DNA from: Macrostomum hystrix
Lineage: Eukaryota; Platyhelminthes; Macrostomidae
Direction of reading: 5' to 3'
NCBI GenBank assembly: GCA_950097015.1
Contig: CATNEN010000038.1
Location: forward strand, 34,372,501-34,436,500
DNA: 64,000 nt
Both the position numbers and the translations under genes were made by a program. How positions within the stretch are numbered: the first letter of the stretch is position 1; each line of letters begins with the position of its first letter. The notes below the pieces were generated by a model, which saw nothing but the letters and a program-made list of their open reading frames with translations, did no database searches and was not told the origin of the DNA. Shown piece by piece: positions 1 to 11,325 of this stretch.

Positions 1-648
1 CATTAGCTAGATCACTGAGCTGGTCATTAGCTAGATCACTGAGCTGGTCATTAGCTAGATCACTGAGCTGGTCATTAGCTAGATCACTGAGCTGGTCATT
101 AGCTAGATCACTGAGCTGGTCATTAGCTAGATCACTGAGCTGATCATTAGCTAGATCACTGACCTGGTCATTAGCTAGATCACTGACCTGGTCATTAGCT
201 AGATCACTGAGCTGGTCATTAGCTAGATCACTGAGCTGGTCATTAGCTAGATCACTGAGCTGATCATTAGCTAGATCACTGACCTGGTCATTAGCTAGAT
301 CACTGAGCTGGTCATTAGCTAGATCACTGAGCTGGTCATTAGCTAGATCACTGAGCTGGTCATTAGCTAGATCACTGAGCTGGTCATTAGCTAGATCACT
401 GAGCTGGTCATTAGCTAGATCACTGAGCTGGTCATTAGCTAGATCACTGAGCTGGTCATTAGCTAGATCACTGAGCTGGTCATTAGCTAGATCACTGACC
501 TGGTCATTAGCTAGATCACTGAGCTGGTCATTAGCTAGATCACTGAGCTGGTCATTAGCTAGATCACTGAGCTGGTCATTAGCTAGATCACTGAGCTGGT
601 CATTAACTAGATCACTTAGCTGGTCATTAACTAGATCATAGAGCTGGT
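1..648. repeat. 24 bp minisatellite, intron of the NAK-like kinase gene
   Basis: About 27 head-to-tail copies of a 24 bp unit containing attagctagatcactgagc, with a few recurring variants (gacctggtc, gagctgatc) and decayed copies at the right end. It starts at the window edge, so its full length is unknown. It lies upstream of the first visible exon (acceptor at 699-700), so it is intronic. Confidence 0.95.
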
Positions 649-700
649 AATGTGTACGTTATATACAATTGCGGAGGAACCCATTTTCCCATCATTTCAG

Positions 701-3700
701 CCGAATCGCTGCCAGTCAAGCACAGCCAGGTCCAATCGCTGTGATGGCACCGCCCCCGCATCCTCACAGTTCAAATGCACAGAAGCCACTGAATTCTCAT
801 CCTCAGCAGCAGCAGCAGCAGCAGCAGTCACCGGTCAAGGTGGTACCGCAGGCACTTGCCGCACCAGCGTTGGCTGAGCCAGCACCTGCGCCCAGATCTG
901 CCGTCAGACAACGGCCAAGGCCGCAGCAGCAGCCGCAGAAAGTTCCATGGGTCACATTGGAACCACTGCAGCCAAAACAGCAGCGGCAGCAGCAGGCGTC
1001 GTCTTCCTCGTCCGCGCCACAGCAGCCAATACCAACCGGCGCAGGCAATCGAAGCTCTTCGCTATTCGACGTTCGCGTTGGCGTCGAAATCACACCTCCA
1101 GGCTGGGTTGGCCTTGGCGAGGTGGGTTTGCTGAGTGGTTATTGGATATCACGGATCACGACATCAATATCATGGATTCCATCATCTAATATCACGGATT
1201 CGATCATCCATATCACGGATTCCATCAGCCATGTCATAGATTCCAATATCCGTATAATGGATTCCAATATCCATATCACGGATTCCATGAACCATATAAT
1301 GGATTCCATCAACCATTTCACGGATTCCATCAACGATATCATGGATTCCATCAACGATATCATGGATTCCATAAACGATATCATGGATTCCATCAACCAT
1401 TTCACGGATTCCATCATCCATATCACGTGTAATAGCTGCCACTGTGCCTTTAGCTTTACATCTGGCTAAAATGGGTTTTCTGCCTACCTAATGAAATATT
1501 ACTTTTCCAATTTCGTGCTCAATCTCTGCCCACTGATTTTTGCAGTCGCAGCTCTCTGGTTCACAAGATCAGAATGTTTCTATGTCGGCCATCGTAGCTG
1601 CACCTTCTGCTGTGTCTTCAGCAGCAACGGCAGCAGCAGCCGCCAGCCAGTCAGGCTCCTTGGACCGGATGCGCCACGTTTCGCAGCCGCCGCCGCCGCC
1701 AATCGTCGGCTGGAATCCGTTCGCCAGCGATGACGATCCGCCGTACCAAGCGCCTGCTTCGGCTGCTGACCGCGGCGTCGGAGCTGACGGTAACAGCTCG
1801 GAGGACGCGCTTGAGGACGCCATGTTCGGCTTGGAATTCGACCGGATTCGAAAGGCTGGCTCGCAGAGCAGTGAGTTTTGACCACTGTACCCCTGGGACT
1901 GATAGGCAGATCAACTGTCAGATTGATTGACGGGCCTTATTTAACTGGTTTACAGACAGGCAGGCAATAATAAACTGGTTTACAGACAGGCAGGCAATAA
2001 TAAACTGGTTTACAGACAGGCAGGCAATAATAAACTGGTTTACAGACAGGCAGGCAACAATAAACTGGTTTACAGACAGGCAGGCAACAATAAACTGGTT
2101 TACAGATAGGCAGGCAATAATAAACTGGTTTACAGACAGACAGGCTATGATAAACTGGTTTACAGACAGACAGGCTATGATAAACTGGTTTACAGACAGA
2201 CAGGCTATGATAAACTGGTTTACAGACAGACAGGCTATGATAAACTGGTTTACAGACAGGCAGGCTATGATAAACTGGTTTACAGACAGACAGGCTATGA
2301 TAAACTGGTTTACAGACAGGCAGGCAATAATAAACTGGTTTGCAGACAGACAGGCTATGATAAACTGGTTTACAGACAGACAGGCAATAATAAACTGGTT
2401 TACAGACACGCAGGCTAACACGCGTAGACAGGTAGAGCATAGCGTATAGGCAGGTTAGCTGCAGGCTCTCCTCACCAATCTCATTGTTCCCTAGGCATGG
2501 CGGCGCAGAAATCTCGCGAAGATCTCGTCATGGAGGAGCCTAATCCGGCATTTGATCCGTTTGGCGCAGCCCCTATTAATCCGAAATGTGAGTGGGCATT
2601 CTTGATTTTTAATAACTAAAAATCGTGTTTCCGCGTATCGTTCTACTCACAAGTAGGCAAATTTGAACATTCCATCTCGTATTTTGCAGTGAAAACCAAG
2701 CACTCTAGCGGGTCCGGGTGCGGGTCGGGCGGCGCCGATCGATCGAAAAAATCGCGCCGATCAAAGCGCGATCGAGCCTCGCGACGCGGCGAGCAGCATC
2801 ACTATCATCATCATCATCGGGCCGATGCTGATTGGCTCTGCGGTGGCAGCGACGACGACCTCGGCGTTGACAGATCAGCCAGATCCTCCGATCTGTTCGC
2901 TGCGATACCCTTCCGCAAGGATCCGGACGACAAGTCGCGCTACGAGCAGCTGACTCACTGCTACTCAGACGAGGAGGTGCTGCAACAGTCGTCCATCGCC
3001 AACTTCAACTACATCGCATCGGACACTGACAACAATAGCTTCAGACAGCAGGCGGCAAAGAGGCCGGACGCTGCGTCACATCCAGCCGCAGCCACCTCTC
3101 TCCGTAATGACGCCGATGTCACTCTGAGCGGCGACGTCGAGGTAGTTGAAAATCCTGCGAGCAGTCGGCATCAACGGCTGCGTCTGCCATCGAGAGAGAC
3201 ATCGTCGGACGGCCTGGACGAGTACGGCACAGATGGTGGCGGCGTTGGCGTCGTTGGCGTTGGATATCCCGCCGGCCAGGGCGTCGGCGGCGTCAGCGGT
3301 GCCGGCAACGGCGGCAATCGATTGTTCAACTATGTCACTCTGATGGAGGACGCCGCTGACGCCGGCAGTCTGGACAGTCGGTCCTTCGAAGTCGGCAGCC
3401 TGGCCGCCGAGAAGGCCAGCGTTCTGTCGTTTGGCGACTACGACAACAACTGCAATTGCCAGCCCGCACCTCCACCGGTTCCGCTGGCGGCCACCACAGA
3501 TCGCATCGTTGGACACCAATACGGCGTTCGTCCGCTTCTAGATGACGACGAGTTGTCGGAGAGCGAACGCCTTAGCGACTGCGGTGGAGGCGGCGCCAGT
3601 GGAGCCAATGCAAACGACAATTCCGATCCGTTCTCGTTAGCACCCTTCAAGCCGCCTAAGCAGCGCCGAAGACAGCAGCCGCAGGCTCAGCTGCAGCAGC

Positions 3701-4560
3701 CAAAACCAGCGCCTCGTCGGACTGTGGAGTTAGAACCTGCGACAAATGACCCGGACTCCGACTTTGATCCGCGGGCTGGCGAGCTGCCCCGCTCCCAGCC
3801 GTCGTCTCACGCGCCGTCATTAACGCCACCTCCGCCGACTTTGCCACCGCTAGCTGTGAATGTCGTCATGACACCGTCGGCAGCCTCAGTGCTGCCAGCA
3901 CAGTCGTCAATGGCGATGTTCAGTCCGCCCCAGCGTCGGCCGCACCCGCCTGCCCGCGCCGGCCCCGCTGTCGGCGACAGGCCGCTTCCCCAGATTGGCG
4001 TCGTCAATGACGACGGCTTTGCGGCCGACTTTTTTGACGCCTCTGACGACGAGGCCGGCGCCGCCCTCGTCGCTTCTGCCGCTGTCGCGTCTCCGCCTGC
4101 GTCGCCGCCGCCGCAGCCAGCTTCGCTGGCGCTACAGCCGGCGTCAACATCGTCTCCGGCTGCGGCACCAATTTCGTCGTCCTCGGTCAAGCCGAAGTCG
4201 TCTGGTCGATTTCGAAGCCTTCTCGGGGGCGGCGAATTCGCAGCCGGCGCCGGCTCAATCACTGCGACCGCGGCGGCGCCCGCCTCGTTTTCGTCCTCGG
4301 CTCCTGCCGCAGCCGCTCCTCCGCAGGCCTCGCATCAGCCGCAGGCCTCAGTCACCGCCGCAGCCGACGCGCACTCCAGCATCGGCGGCGGTAGCAGCAA
4401 GAAATCCAGTAAGAAGGTGGCCGCCGCTTTCGCCAATTTGAGCTTCGTTGACTTCGACTCAGGCGCTGAGGATGGTGCCGCCGCGTCGGCCGCTCCGCTG
4501 TCGTCCTCTGGCGGAGCGGCCGCGGCGGTGGCAGCAGCAGCAGCAGCAACTTCTCAATGA
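701..4560 (+). CDS. AAK1/BMP2K-like (NAK family) kinase, C-terminal part, 4 exons visible
   Basis: Exons by splice phase: 701-1121, 1546-1870, 2495-2587, 2690-4560 (TGA at 4558-4560). Phases match at each junction (0, 1, 1). The visible protein is a long low-complexity tail: Gln/Pro/Ala-rich at first, then short motifs NPFASDD, FDPFGAAPINPK, SDLFAAIPFRKD and DPFSLAPFKPPK. Repeated (D/S)xFxxxPF motifs in a Gln/Ala-rich tail are what I know from the AAK1/BMP2K clathrin-adaptor kinases, whose tails bind AP-2 and clathrin machinery. The kinase domain is not in the window and must lie to the left, so the family call rests on tail motifs alone. The exon 1 donor (gag/gtgggt) is the least certain boundary. 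A candidate poly(A) signal (attaaa) is at 4704. Another endocytic protein with DPF motifs is the main alternative. Confidence 0.62.
1155..1428. repeat. 21 bp minisatellite in kinase intron
   Basis: About 13 degenerate copies of a 21 bp unit (atggattccatcaacgatatc type). It begins about 35 bp after the donor at 1122 and fills the first two thirds of the 424 bp intron. Because 21 is a multiple of 3 it stays open in several frames, which produces spurious ORFs. Confidence 0.9.
1938..2420. repeat. 30 bp minisatellite in kinase intron
   Basis: About 16 copies of a 30 bp unit containing taaactggtttacagacagg, starting about 65 bp after the donor at 1871. Two sub-types (ggcaataata and ggctatgata) are arranged in blocks, which suggests local expansion of variants. 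Confidence 0.95.
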
Positions 4561-5180
4561 AGATTTTGTGATTTTTGTGAAATCTTTCTTTGCTAAGCAA
4601 CCCAGATCGCATGTCCTTCTGATTATACTATTAGTATGCAAATTTGTGACTGATTCGTGTATTGTTGCGTGTCTGTGGTTGGGCACACAAATTTCAAATC
4701 CGTATTAAATTTGATTCAATTTTTGCTAATCGGTGTAAAAAATATCAATCTTTGACTGCAGGAAGCAAATCCTGTTAAAATTTAGAACTTTACATTTTTG
4801 TGCTTAAAAAATATGCACGTCTACATCGTAAAAGAAATAGAATTTTTATTTCAAGAATACTTTCTTCTGTTTTTCTTAACTCAATCGAGTTGGTAAGTCT
4901 GGTTTATATATGATTTTTTCGTTAGAAAAATTTTCTAGAACAACCATAATAATAGCATCAGTTTCGGGCACTTTTCAGTGTTTCTTGGCTGTTGTTTTAT
5001 TTACTCATATTAACTACATGTTTTAATGTGCCCATCAAGTAGATAAGATGGCTTAATATAAAAAATTTGCCTCACGTATTTTATCAAACCCGTCGTTTGT
5101 CTAAAGGTGGCCCTATTTAAACTGCAGGGATCAATTTAAGCATGGTTTAATTATCTCTAAAGGTCAGTCAGAATTGATTG
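4561..5180. other. 3' UTR and AT-rich spacer
   Basis: AT-rich sequence after the kinase stop codon, probably 3' UTR at first (candidate attaaa at 4704). I see no coding signal or structured element in the rest. Confidence 0.5.
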
Positions 5181-5746
5181 CCTGTTTACTGTTGCACAAT
5201 CGTCTATGGGACAAGGCCCTGTTGCACAATCGTCTATGGGACAAGGCCCTGTTGCACAATCGTCTATGGGAGAAGGCCCTGTTGCACAATCGTCTATGGG
5301 AGAAGGCCCTGTTGCACAATCGTCTATGGGAGAAGGCCCTGTTGCACAATCGTCTATGGGAGAAGGCCCTGTTGCACAATCGTCTATGGGACAAGGCCCT
5401 GTTGCACAATCGTCTATGGGAGAAGGCCCTGTTGCAGAATCGTCTATGGGACAAGGCCCTGTTGCACAATCGTCTATGGGACAAGGCCCTGTTGCACAAT
5501 CGTCTATGGGAGAAGGCCCTGTTGCAGAATCGTCTATGGGAGAAGGCCCTATTGCACAATCGTCTATGGGAGAAGGCCCTGTTGCACAATCGTCTATGGG
5601 AGAAGGCCCTGTTGCACAATCGTCTATGGGAGAAGGCCCTGTTGCACAATCGTCTATGGGAGAAGGCCCTGTTGCACAATCGTCTATGGGAGAAGGCCCT
5701 GTTGCACAATCGTCTATGGGACAAGGCCCTGTTGCACTTTAGTCGA
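5181..5746. repeat. 30 bp intergenic minisatellite
   Basis: About 19 copies of a 30 bp unit (ctgttgcacaatcgtctatg followed by ggagaaggcc or ggacaaggcc). It is highly homogeneous, with g/c and c/g point variants only. All three forward frames and one reverse frame are open across it, so the apparent proteins of about 200 residues are artefacts of period 30 without stops. Confidence 0.95.
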
Positions 5747-6553
5747 TGGGACGATCCTTGTTTTAAAATTCCTGTAAAACATAAGATGTTCTCAATGATA
5801 CAATTGTAATCATTTATTGCTGTTATTTCAATGATTTATAAGTTTATTATTCTGCTGAATTGCACTATAGCATAGAATATTTCATACATTCGTTCATTTA
5901 ATATTTTTATTTTCTGTCAATAAACTTTACGACTCTGTGCTTCTGTTGTTCTTTTTATGATTTTCCTACATTTATTTTTGTTTTAATTTCCTCCAACTTT
6001 CTCGATTTGATTTCGTATAGAGTTCTACCGCAATGTACATGCCTGCCTACTGTTAGTAGTCAGTAACTGAAGAAATTCTTTATTAGCGCCATTTAAGTTG
6101 TGCCGTAAAAGTAAGCGAATTCTCAACTCGATGGTTGATAGTTTAATTTGTGAATTGCAAATTTTTTACATGCTTCTGTTCGGTTTTGGCGATACACTAT
6201 ACTACTTATCATAGTACTAATATAGGCATTATTATCTGTTCAAAGTGGCCACATTCACCACTAACACAGGTGTTTGCAGGGTGATAATTTTATTTAAATG
6301 ATTGTTTCATAATTATAAATATTATTATAATTCAACGCTTCAAAACACATGCAAGTGATTTCTATCCCACAGTTAATTTCACCAGTTTGTTATGATATTA
6401 TATTTTTTAATAAATCAGTTATCCGTATTCCGATTTGATATTCCAATTTTATTCCAACATAGTATATGCATACAACACGACCTATTCAATGGGTTTACTG
6501 GCTGGTGCTTTTGCAATCGGCTTAAAAAGCGGAGAATCAAACATCGACCCGCA
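5747..6553. other. AT-rich spacer
   Basis: No gene seen. The sequence is AT-rich with no convincing splice-linked coding frame or repeat. Confidence 0.5.
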
Positions 6554-6554
6554 A

Positions 6555-6850
6555 AGGGTTTTAGCCTAGTAGTTTAAGCATTGGACTCACGTCTTGAAGG
6601 TCGGGGGTTCGATTCTGGACAAAAACTGAAACAAGCAAGACACCTTAGCTCTGCATTGCTTCAGTTCACCCAGCTGTTAAATGGGTTACCAGCATCAACT
6701 GGGGTAATTGAGGGTGGGGACTGTGTGTGGCGACACCCCAGTCCATGGACTGAACAGCTGTACGCAGCTTTCAAATGCGCCGCGCAATCGCTGCAGCTGC
6801 CAATCACTATGAATCCTGAGCACAAACTCAGTGTACATCTGACCTGACTC
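6555..6850 (+). mobile_element. tRNA-derived SINE, family A (near full length)
   Basis: Starts with a tRNA-like head: A-box-like tagcctagtagtttaagc and B-box ggttcgattc near 6606. A conserved body follows: ctctgcattgcttcagttc, cacccagctgttaaatggg, cccagtccatggactgaaca, and a 3' part with caatcgctgcagctg. The same blocks recur in the same order at 12588, 21695, 37308 and, partly, at 27930 and 54795. That shared order is the evidence that this is a mobile family. I cannot name its published family with confidence. Confidence 0.85.
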
Positions 6851-7017
6851 GAACTCAGGGACCTTATAGGATTCCAATACGGATAATTGTACGAAGGGAA
6901 AACTGGGGATTTATAAGTAAAGTCACCGAAATTCTCTAGATTGATGATGGGAATCTACGAGTATGAGAATGATTTCGATTGAATTAGAGACGGCTTTGAC
7001 ACTAGAATTATGATTAG

Positions 7018-7023
7018 TTTATT
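7018..7023 (-). terminator. polyadenylation signal of the Cys-loop receptor gene
   Basis: aataaa on the minus strand (tttatt on plus), about 185 bp downstream of the TGA at 7206-7208. Confidence 0.5.
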
Positions 7024-7205
7024 TACACGCATTTACTGTTAGCAATACAGGCTGTGCTAATACAGACGATGCAAGAGTTCTACTCAGTAGTTAATGATGA
7101 TCAGCAGTTTTTTTATGTTTTAGAAGCTAAAACTAGACACAATGTACACAGCAAGCATCTGCTTGGCTTGGTCGAAAGTTCAATTCGCTGCCTTGGAAGC
7201 AGCGC

Positions 7206-8495
7206 TCAAAACAGTCTCAGTCCCGGACCGTAGGCAAGTCCGCGACTGTCTGCGCCGACACTAAAGTACACAGCCGAGCCCTGGCCTAGGAGCAGCAGGC
7301 AGCAGCCGAGAATCACGCAGCCGCAGTCCAGGCACCGCTGCCCGCTCTCTCGACTGCCGGCCACGCGTAGAGCTAATACGGCGACCGCTGCGGCGGTTAC
7401 TGTCGTTACCAATGGCAACGCCGCTAACAGCCAATAGTAGGCCAGAGCCCTGGCCAGTTCCAGACGAAACAGCTGTCCACCGTCGCCGAAGACATCGTCG
7501 TCGTCGTCGTCACTGGCGGCTAATCGAATTTTTTGTCGCTTTCGTCGACGCCGAACCACTCGGACTCCGGTGACTGACCAGCGGCTGCTGGAGGCGGCAA
7601 CTAGCAGGCTGGCATTGTTGAGCATCAGTTTCAAACGGCGTTGGCCCTTGCCGCCGCTTCTTTGTTGCCGGCCAAGGCGCAGGTCGCATCGGCGGGTGTC
7701 GAACGGGAATCCCGGCGAGCCGGGAGGCACTCGGCAGCGGGTGCGGAGGGCGGCTCGGAAGCGCAGCGTCACTTCGCCGTTGGGCCGCACCGAGCGAACC
7801 GAGGCGTGGCGCCTGCGGGCGGGACATTGCGAAGAAGATGACGAAGAGATTCAAGATGACAGAATAAAAGAATAACAAAATAAATAAAAGAATGCTTGCA
7901 TAAAGAACCTATTGCAAGAAAAAGGCATGATATCCTTCGATAGTTTTTGAATCCTGATTTCTATGCCCATTAATACAAAATGATCACAGTTTACGCTACC
8001 GTTATGCACCTACCGGCCCCACAAATCCGCCATGCTGTAGTTGCTGGCCAACGTGGATTCGCTTTCAACGCCAATTTCTGGCGTCCAATCTGCTGCCGCC
8101 GCTGCAGCTGTCGCCGCCTCCCCGTCCTGCACCGTAGCGTTTCGGCGGCGGCCCTTTCTGTGAGACTTCCTAGTCTCATTCCAGGCTAGTAAGAAGCTGC
8201 CAGACCATTGCAGAACACTGCTGCTACCGCTGCTGCTGCGCAAGCCGCTGCCGTCGTTAAGTCCGATGACCGCCAGGCCGGTGAGGCTCAGACGCACTAC
8301 TCGGACTCGACTGGTTGCCATGGTGATGTTGCTGCCGTCCAGAGCGCTCTCCAGCAACGCCTGCAGCTGCAACTGCCCCGCCGGTCTGCGGCAATACGTA
8401 GCCGACACCGGGAGCAGCATCGGAGACGGTGGAACACTAGCCAGTAGCAGCATCATGATGATGGGAATGCGCTGTCGAAGTAATGAATAATCCAT
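7206..8495 (-). CDS. short Cys-loop ligand-gated ion channel subunit
   Basis: Two exons: 8495-8014 and 7812-7206. The donor (gccg/gtagg) and acceptor (gcccgcag/g) give phase 2 on both sides, and the joined frame is 362 codons plus stop. The protein starts with a signal peptide (about residues 1-32). An extracellular ligand-binding domain follows, with an LxWxE-like strand and DLW. The signature Cys-loop runs from about C186 to C202 and contains FPFD, which is diagnostic of pentameric receptors (nicotinic/GABA/glycine type). The loop holds 15 residues where 13 is canonical. A cytoplasmic-looking RRRRKRQK stretch and a run of six Asp precede YY and a first membrane helix; a second helix follows, and the protein then stops. 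Known family members have four helices, so TM3-TM4 are missing. A poly(A) signal lies about 185 bp past the stop, which argues that the end is real. It could be an auxiliary or dominant-negative subunit, or a decaying gene. Confidence 0.72.
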
Positions 8496-9172
8496 TTAAT
8501 GAGATCCCAGATGGTTAATCTGGAAAATGTTTCTAATTTTTTTTAATTCTCGACGCTTTGGCCACTACAAAAAGCCTCCTAAATACCGGCTTTCGTCTGT
8601 TTTAAGTCTTATATAAGTACGAGTAAGCTCGTATGTGCCATGAGGCGGGCCAACACTCAGTGCTTTCTCGATCCACTCTGTTTAGTGAGCGCGTCCACGG
8701 GCTTACAGTGACATTTGTGGGCAATGCGAAATAGGAAACGTTTTCATGCGGCTGTCTCCATTTATCGATTTTTGTACGACCTGGCACGTGGCCCTGGCCT
8801 GGCCGGCGGTCTGACTTTCCTTCTCGAGGGGCTGTTTTGGCTGTGACCGATCAAAACTTCACGCATACGGGCTCTGTAATGTTTTGTTATTGCAGGCTTT
8901 GAGTCCTGGCTCAAACACGCGTGAGCACACACGGTCAGAGCTTGAGTTGGTCAGCTGAAGAAATGTTTGGCCAGGCAACACTACTGGGCTCTTACTCTAA
9001 GCTGAATTTCAGTTAAAAAGAGACTCAGAAAAAAAGTGAAGCAATCACTGACGCAAAATTTAACTCTTCATTCGCTCCGTTACTGCACCTGCAGAGTGCA
9101 ACGGTGTTACGATCAATCAGACTTTTTTTCATGAATTGCTTGACACAGACTGCGATGTGCAGATCATATTTG
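8496..9172. other. spacer upstream of the receptor gene
   Basis: This would hold the promoter of the minus-strand Cys-loop receptor gene. I see no repeat array and no supported coding frame. Confidence 0.4.
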
Positions 9173-9473
9173 AAGGTGGGGACGCTGACGAAAGTCAGGA
9201 CGCTGACGAAAGTCAGGACGCTGACGAAAGTCAGGACGCTGACGAAAGTCAGGACGCTGACGAAAGTCAGGACGCTGACGAAAGTCAGGACGCTGACGAA
9301 AGTCTGGACGCTGACGAAAGTCTGGACGCTGACGAAAGTCAGGAGGGTGACGAAAGTCAGGACGCTGACGAAAGTCAGGACGCTGACGAAAGTCAGGACG
9401 CTGACGAAAGTCAGGACGCTGACGAAAGTCAGGACGCTGACGAAAGTCAGGACGCTGACGAAAGTCAGGATGG
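9173..9473. repeat. 18 bp minisatellite
   Basis: About 16-17 copies of gacgctgacgaaagtcag, with variants gtctg and gaggg. The period is a multiple of 3 and the unit has no stop in the forward frames, so it reads as DADESQ, TLTKVR and so on. I see no flanking splice sites or signal peptide that would support coding use. Confidence 0.93.
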
Positions 9474-10154
9474 TTATCTTTCTTTTGAGTAGTATCGAAC
9501 GTATTAGTAGATAGTGAATTCAACTACAACAATTTTATACGAGCGTATATTTTAAACTTTGCGGTCAAAACTTCCATTGGCTTTTTCTATTTTCTATAAC
9601 CTTTGAAAGTTTACTAAATCCCAGTTCAGAAATAAAAAAGTTATCCGATGACTTAGTTAGAATGCTTTCAGTATTATGGTATAAATTTAAATATTAAGTT
9701 AATTAGCGAATGAACTAATAAAGTAAAATGTTTATCTGTATGTGATAGCAGCACCTAGTGAGTTTCCTGGTGTGAAACTGGTTTTTTCCGGCGGTCGGCT
9801 TGAGTTGCATAATTAGCAGGCGTTTTTTACGTCAGCGCCGAATAATTCCGATTATTCATGAGTGGCCATAAAACTCATGTACGCAGCCAGACATCAGCCG
9901 GTCTAACCCTGGCTGTACTTTCACAGTCATCTCGCGAGCCAATCAAATTCAAGCTTATTGGACCGGTTGCGTTGGCCAGTTCTGATTGGCTCTGCGTAAA
10001 ACTAAGAGAAAAATATGATTTCCATGTACACTGAGAAAAAACCATCCTGAACTAGCCGGAAATTTTCTAGATAAGTCGTGGTTATAAGCGCCGGCGATTT
10101 CATTACCTGTGACAACAAATCTACGCATAAAAATAAAGTCTATATTTTGAGATA
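9474..10154. promoter_or_regulatory. spacer and probable promoter of the secreted repeat protein gene
   Basis: Gene-free. Just upstream of the next start codon an AT-rich stretch near 10126-10150 contains cataaaaataaag and tatatttt, possible TATA-type or 5' UTR sequence. No firm core promoter can be assigned by eye. Confidence 0.3.
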
Positions 10155-10577
10155 ATGAAAGGAAAGCTGTGGTGCATTGCTGTGGGAGCCATTCTATATG
10201 GCGCTTATCTAGCTAGCTGCCGACCAGTTAATGACTACTACAATTATGATGGTGACAGTGTCCGACGCAGCGACAATTATGACGATGGACACGACGACTA
10301 CGGTAATGGACACAATGACTACGGTAATGGACACAATGACTACGGTTATGGACACAATGACTACGATAATGGACACAATGACTACGATAATGGACACAAT
10401 GACTACGGTTATGGAAACGACGAGTACGGACATGGCAGTGAAGGAGGCAGCTACGGTGGCAGCGGACAGAACAAACACGACAGCGGCAGCAGCGGTGGCG
10501 GATACAAATTCAAGCCCGATGAAATTTTTCATTACGCCGGAAAGAACAATGGAAAGTACCTAAGGTACTCGTACTAA
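10155..10577 (+). CDS. small secreted Gly/Tyr/Asp/His-rich repeat protein
   Basis: A single-exon frame of 140 residues. The N-terminus (MKGKLWCIAVGAILYGAYLASC) is a good signal peptide with a likely cleavage after ASC or CRP. The mature part is acidic and tyrosine-rich, with about six copies of a seven-residue repeat (GHNDYGN, GYGHNDY type) encoded by a 21 bp DNA repeat at about 10300-10415. A Gly/Ser-rich stretch follows, then a charged tail ending KNNGKYLRYSY. A poly(A) signal (aataaa) is at 10670-10675. Gly/Tyr/His-rich secreted repeats recall structural, adhesive or metal-binding secretions, but no family is recognised. The intact signal peptide, conserved repeat reading frame and nearby poly(A) signal make it a credible gene. 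Confidence 0.7.
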   Translation: MKGKLWCIAVGAILYGAYLASCRPVNDYYNYDGDSVRRSDNYDDGHDDYGNGHNDYGNGHNDYGYGHNDYDNGHNDYDNGHNDYGYGNDEYGHGSEGGSYGGSGQNKHDSGSSGGGYKFKPDEIFHYAGKNNGKYLRYSY

Positions 10578-10669
10578 GAAAGTTTGAAAGAACGTGTCGC
10601 GTCTGTTAAAAAAAACATGAATCAACACTTTTTTGAGCATTCATTTTGTTTTTGCGAGATTTAAAAAAA

Positions 10670-10675
10670 AATAAA
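10670..10675 (+). terminator. polyadenylation signal of the secreted repeat protein gene
   Basis: aataaa 93 bp after the TAA stop of the 140-residue secreted protein. Confidence 0.55.
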
Positions 10676-10779
10676 AATGGCGAAATTCAGAGTTATGATA
10701 AAAAACAAAACAATGCTGCTGACAGCTGGGCTTCTTAGTCATTTTTAAACTTCAGCAAATTTTAAACCTACCCTGAAAT

Positions 10780-11325
10780 CCCCATTCCCTGAAATCTAGG
10801 ATGAATCTCGTAGTGCTGTTTCTGAGTAATCCATATTCTCTTAATTCGCATTGTAGAAAATATTGATTCACAAAAATCCCGAGCTTTAATCCCGATTCTC
10901 TGAAATCCCGTTTTGGAGATCCCGATTCTCTGAAATCCTTTCTTAGAAATCAAATTCTCTAAAATACTTTTTGGCAATTCAGATTCTCTGAAATCAGTTT
11001 TTTGGAAGTCACGATTCTCTGAAATCCCGTTTTTAGAAATCCCGATTCTCTGAAATCCTGTTTTTGGCAATCCAGATTTTCTGGAATCCTTTCTTAAAAA
11101 TCCCGATTCTCTGAAATCCTTTCTTAAAAATTCCGATTCTCAATCCTTTCTTAGAAATCCCGATACTATGAAATCCTTTCCTAGAAATTACGATTCTCTC
11201 TATCATCCTTTCTTAGAAATCCCGATTCTCTGAAATCCAGTTTTTGGAAATGCCGATTCTCTGAAATCCCGTGTTTGGAAATGCCGATTCCCGAAGTTTG
11301 AAATCCAGTTCTTTGAAATCGAAGA
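10780..11325. repeat. degenerate minisatellite, unit of about 25-30 bp
   Basis: Irregular repeats built on gattctctgaaatcc, alternating with ttttggaaatcc or tttcttagaaatcc. Copies are diverged and unit length varies. The minus-strand frames across it (ENGISENRDFQK type) are period artefacts. Confidence 0.85.

Noticed and set aside
1-648. CRISPR-like array
   Set aside because: Direct repeats are contiguous with no spacers, and the window is eukaryotic. The same applies to all other arrays here.
3076-3519. 147-codon minus-strand frame antisense to the kinase tail
   Set aside because: GC-rich shadow of the plus-strand exon with no recognisable domain.
5164-5809. Four overlapping frames of 178-211 codons
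   Set aside because: 30 bp minisatellite; frames on both strands are period artefacts.
7510-7878. 122-codon minus-strand frame overlapping the Cys-loop receptor exon
   Set aside because: Shadow frame. The receptor frame has the Cys-loop signature and consistent splice phase.
9136-9492. 118-codon acidic DADESQ repeat protein
   Set aside because: The 18 bp array is open in all forward frames. The 12-residue lead-in has no signal peptide and no splice or poly(A) support.
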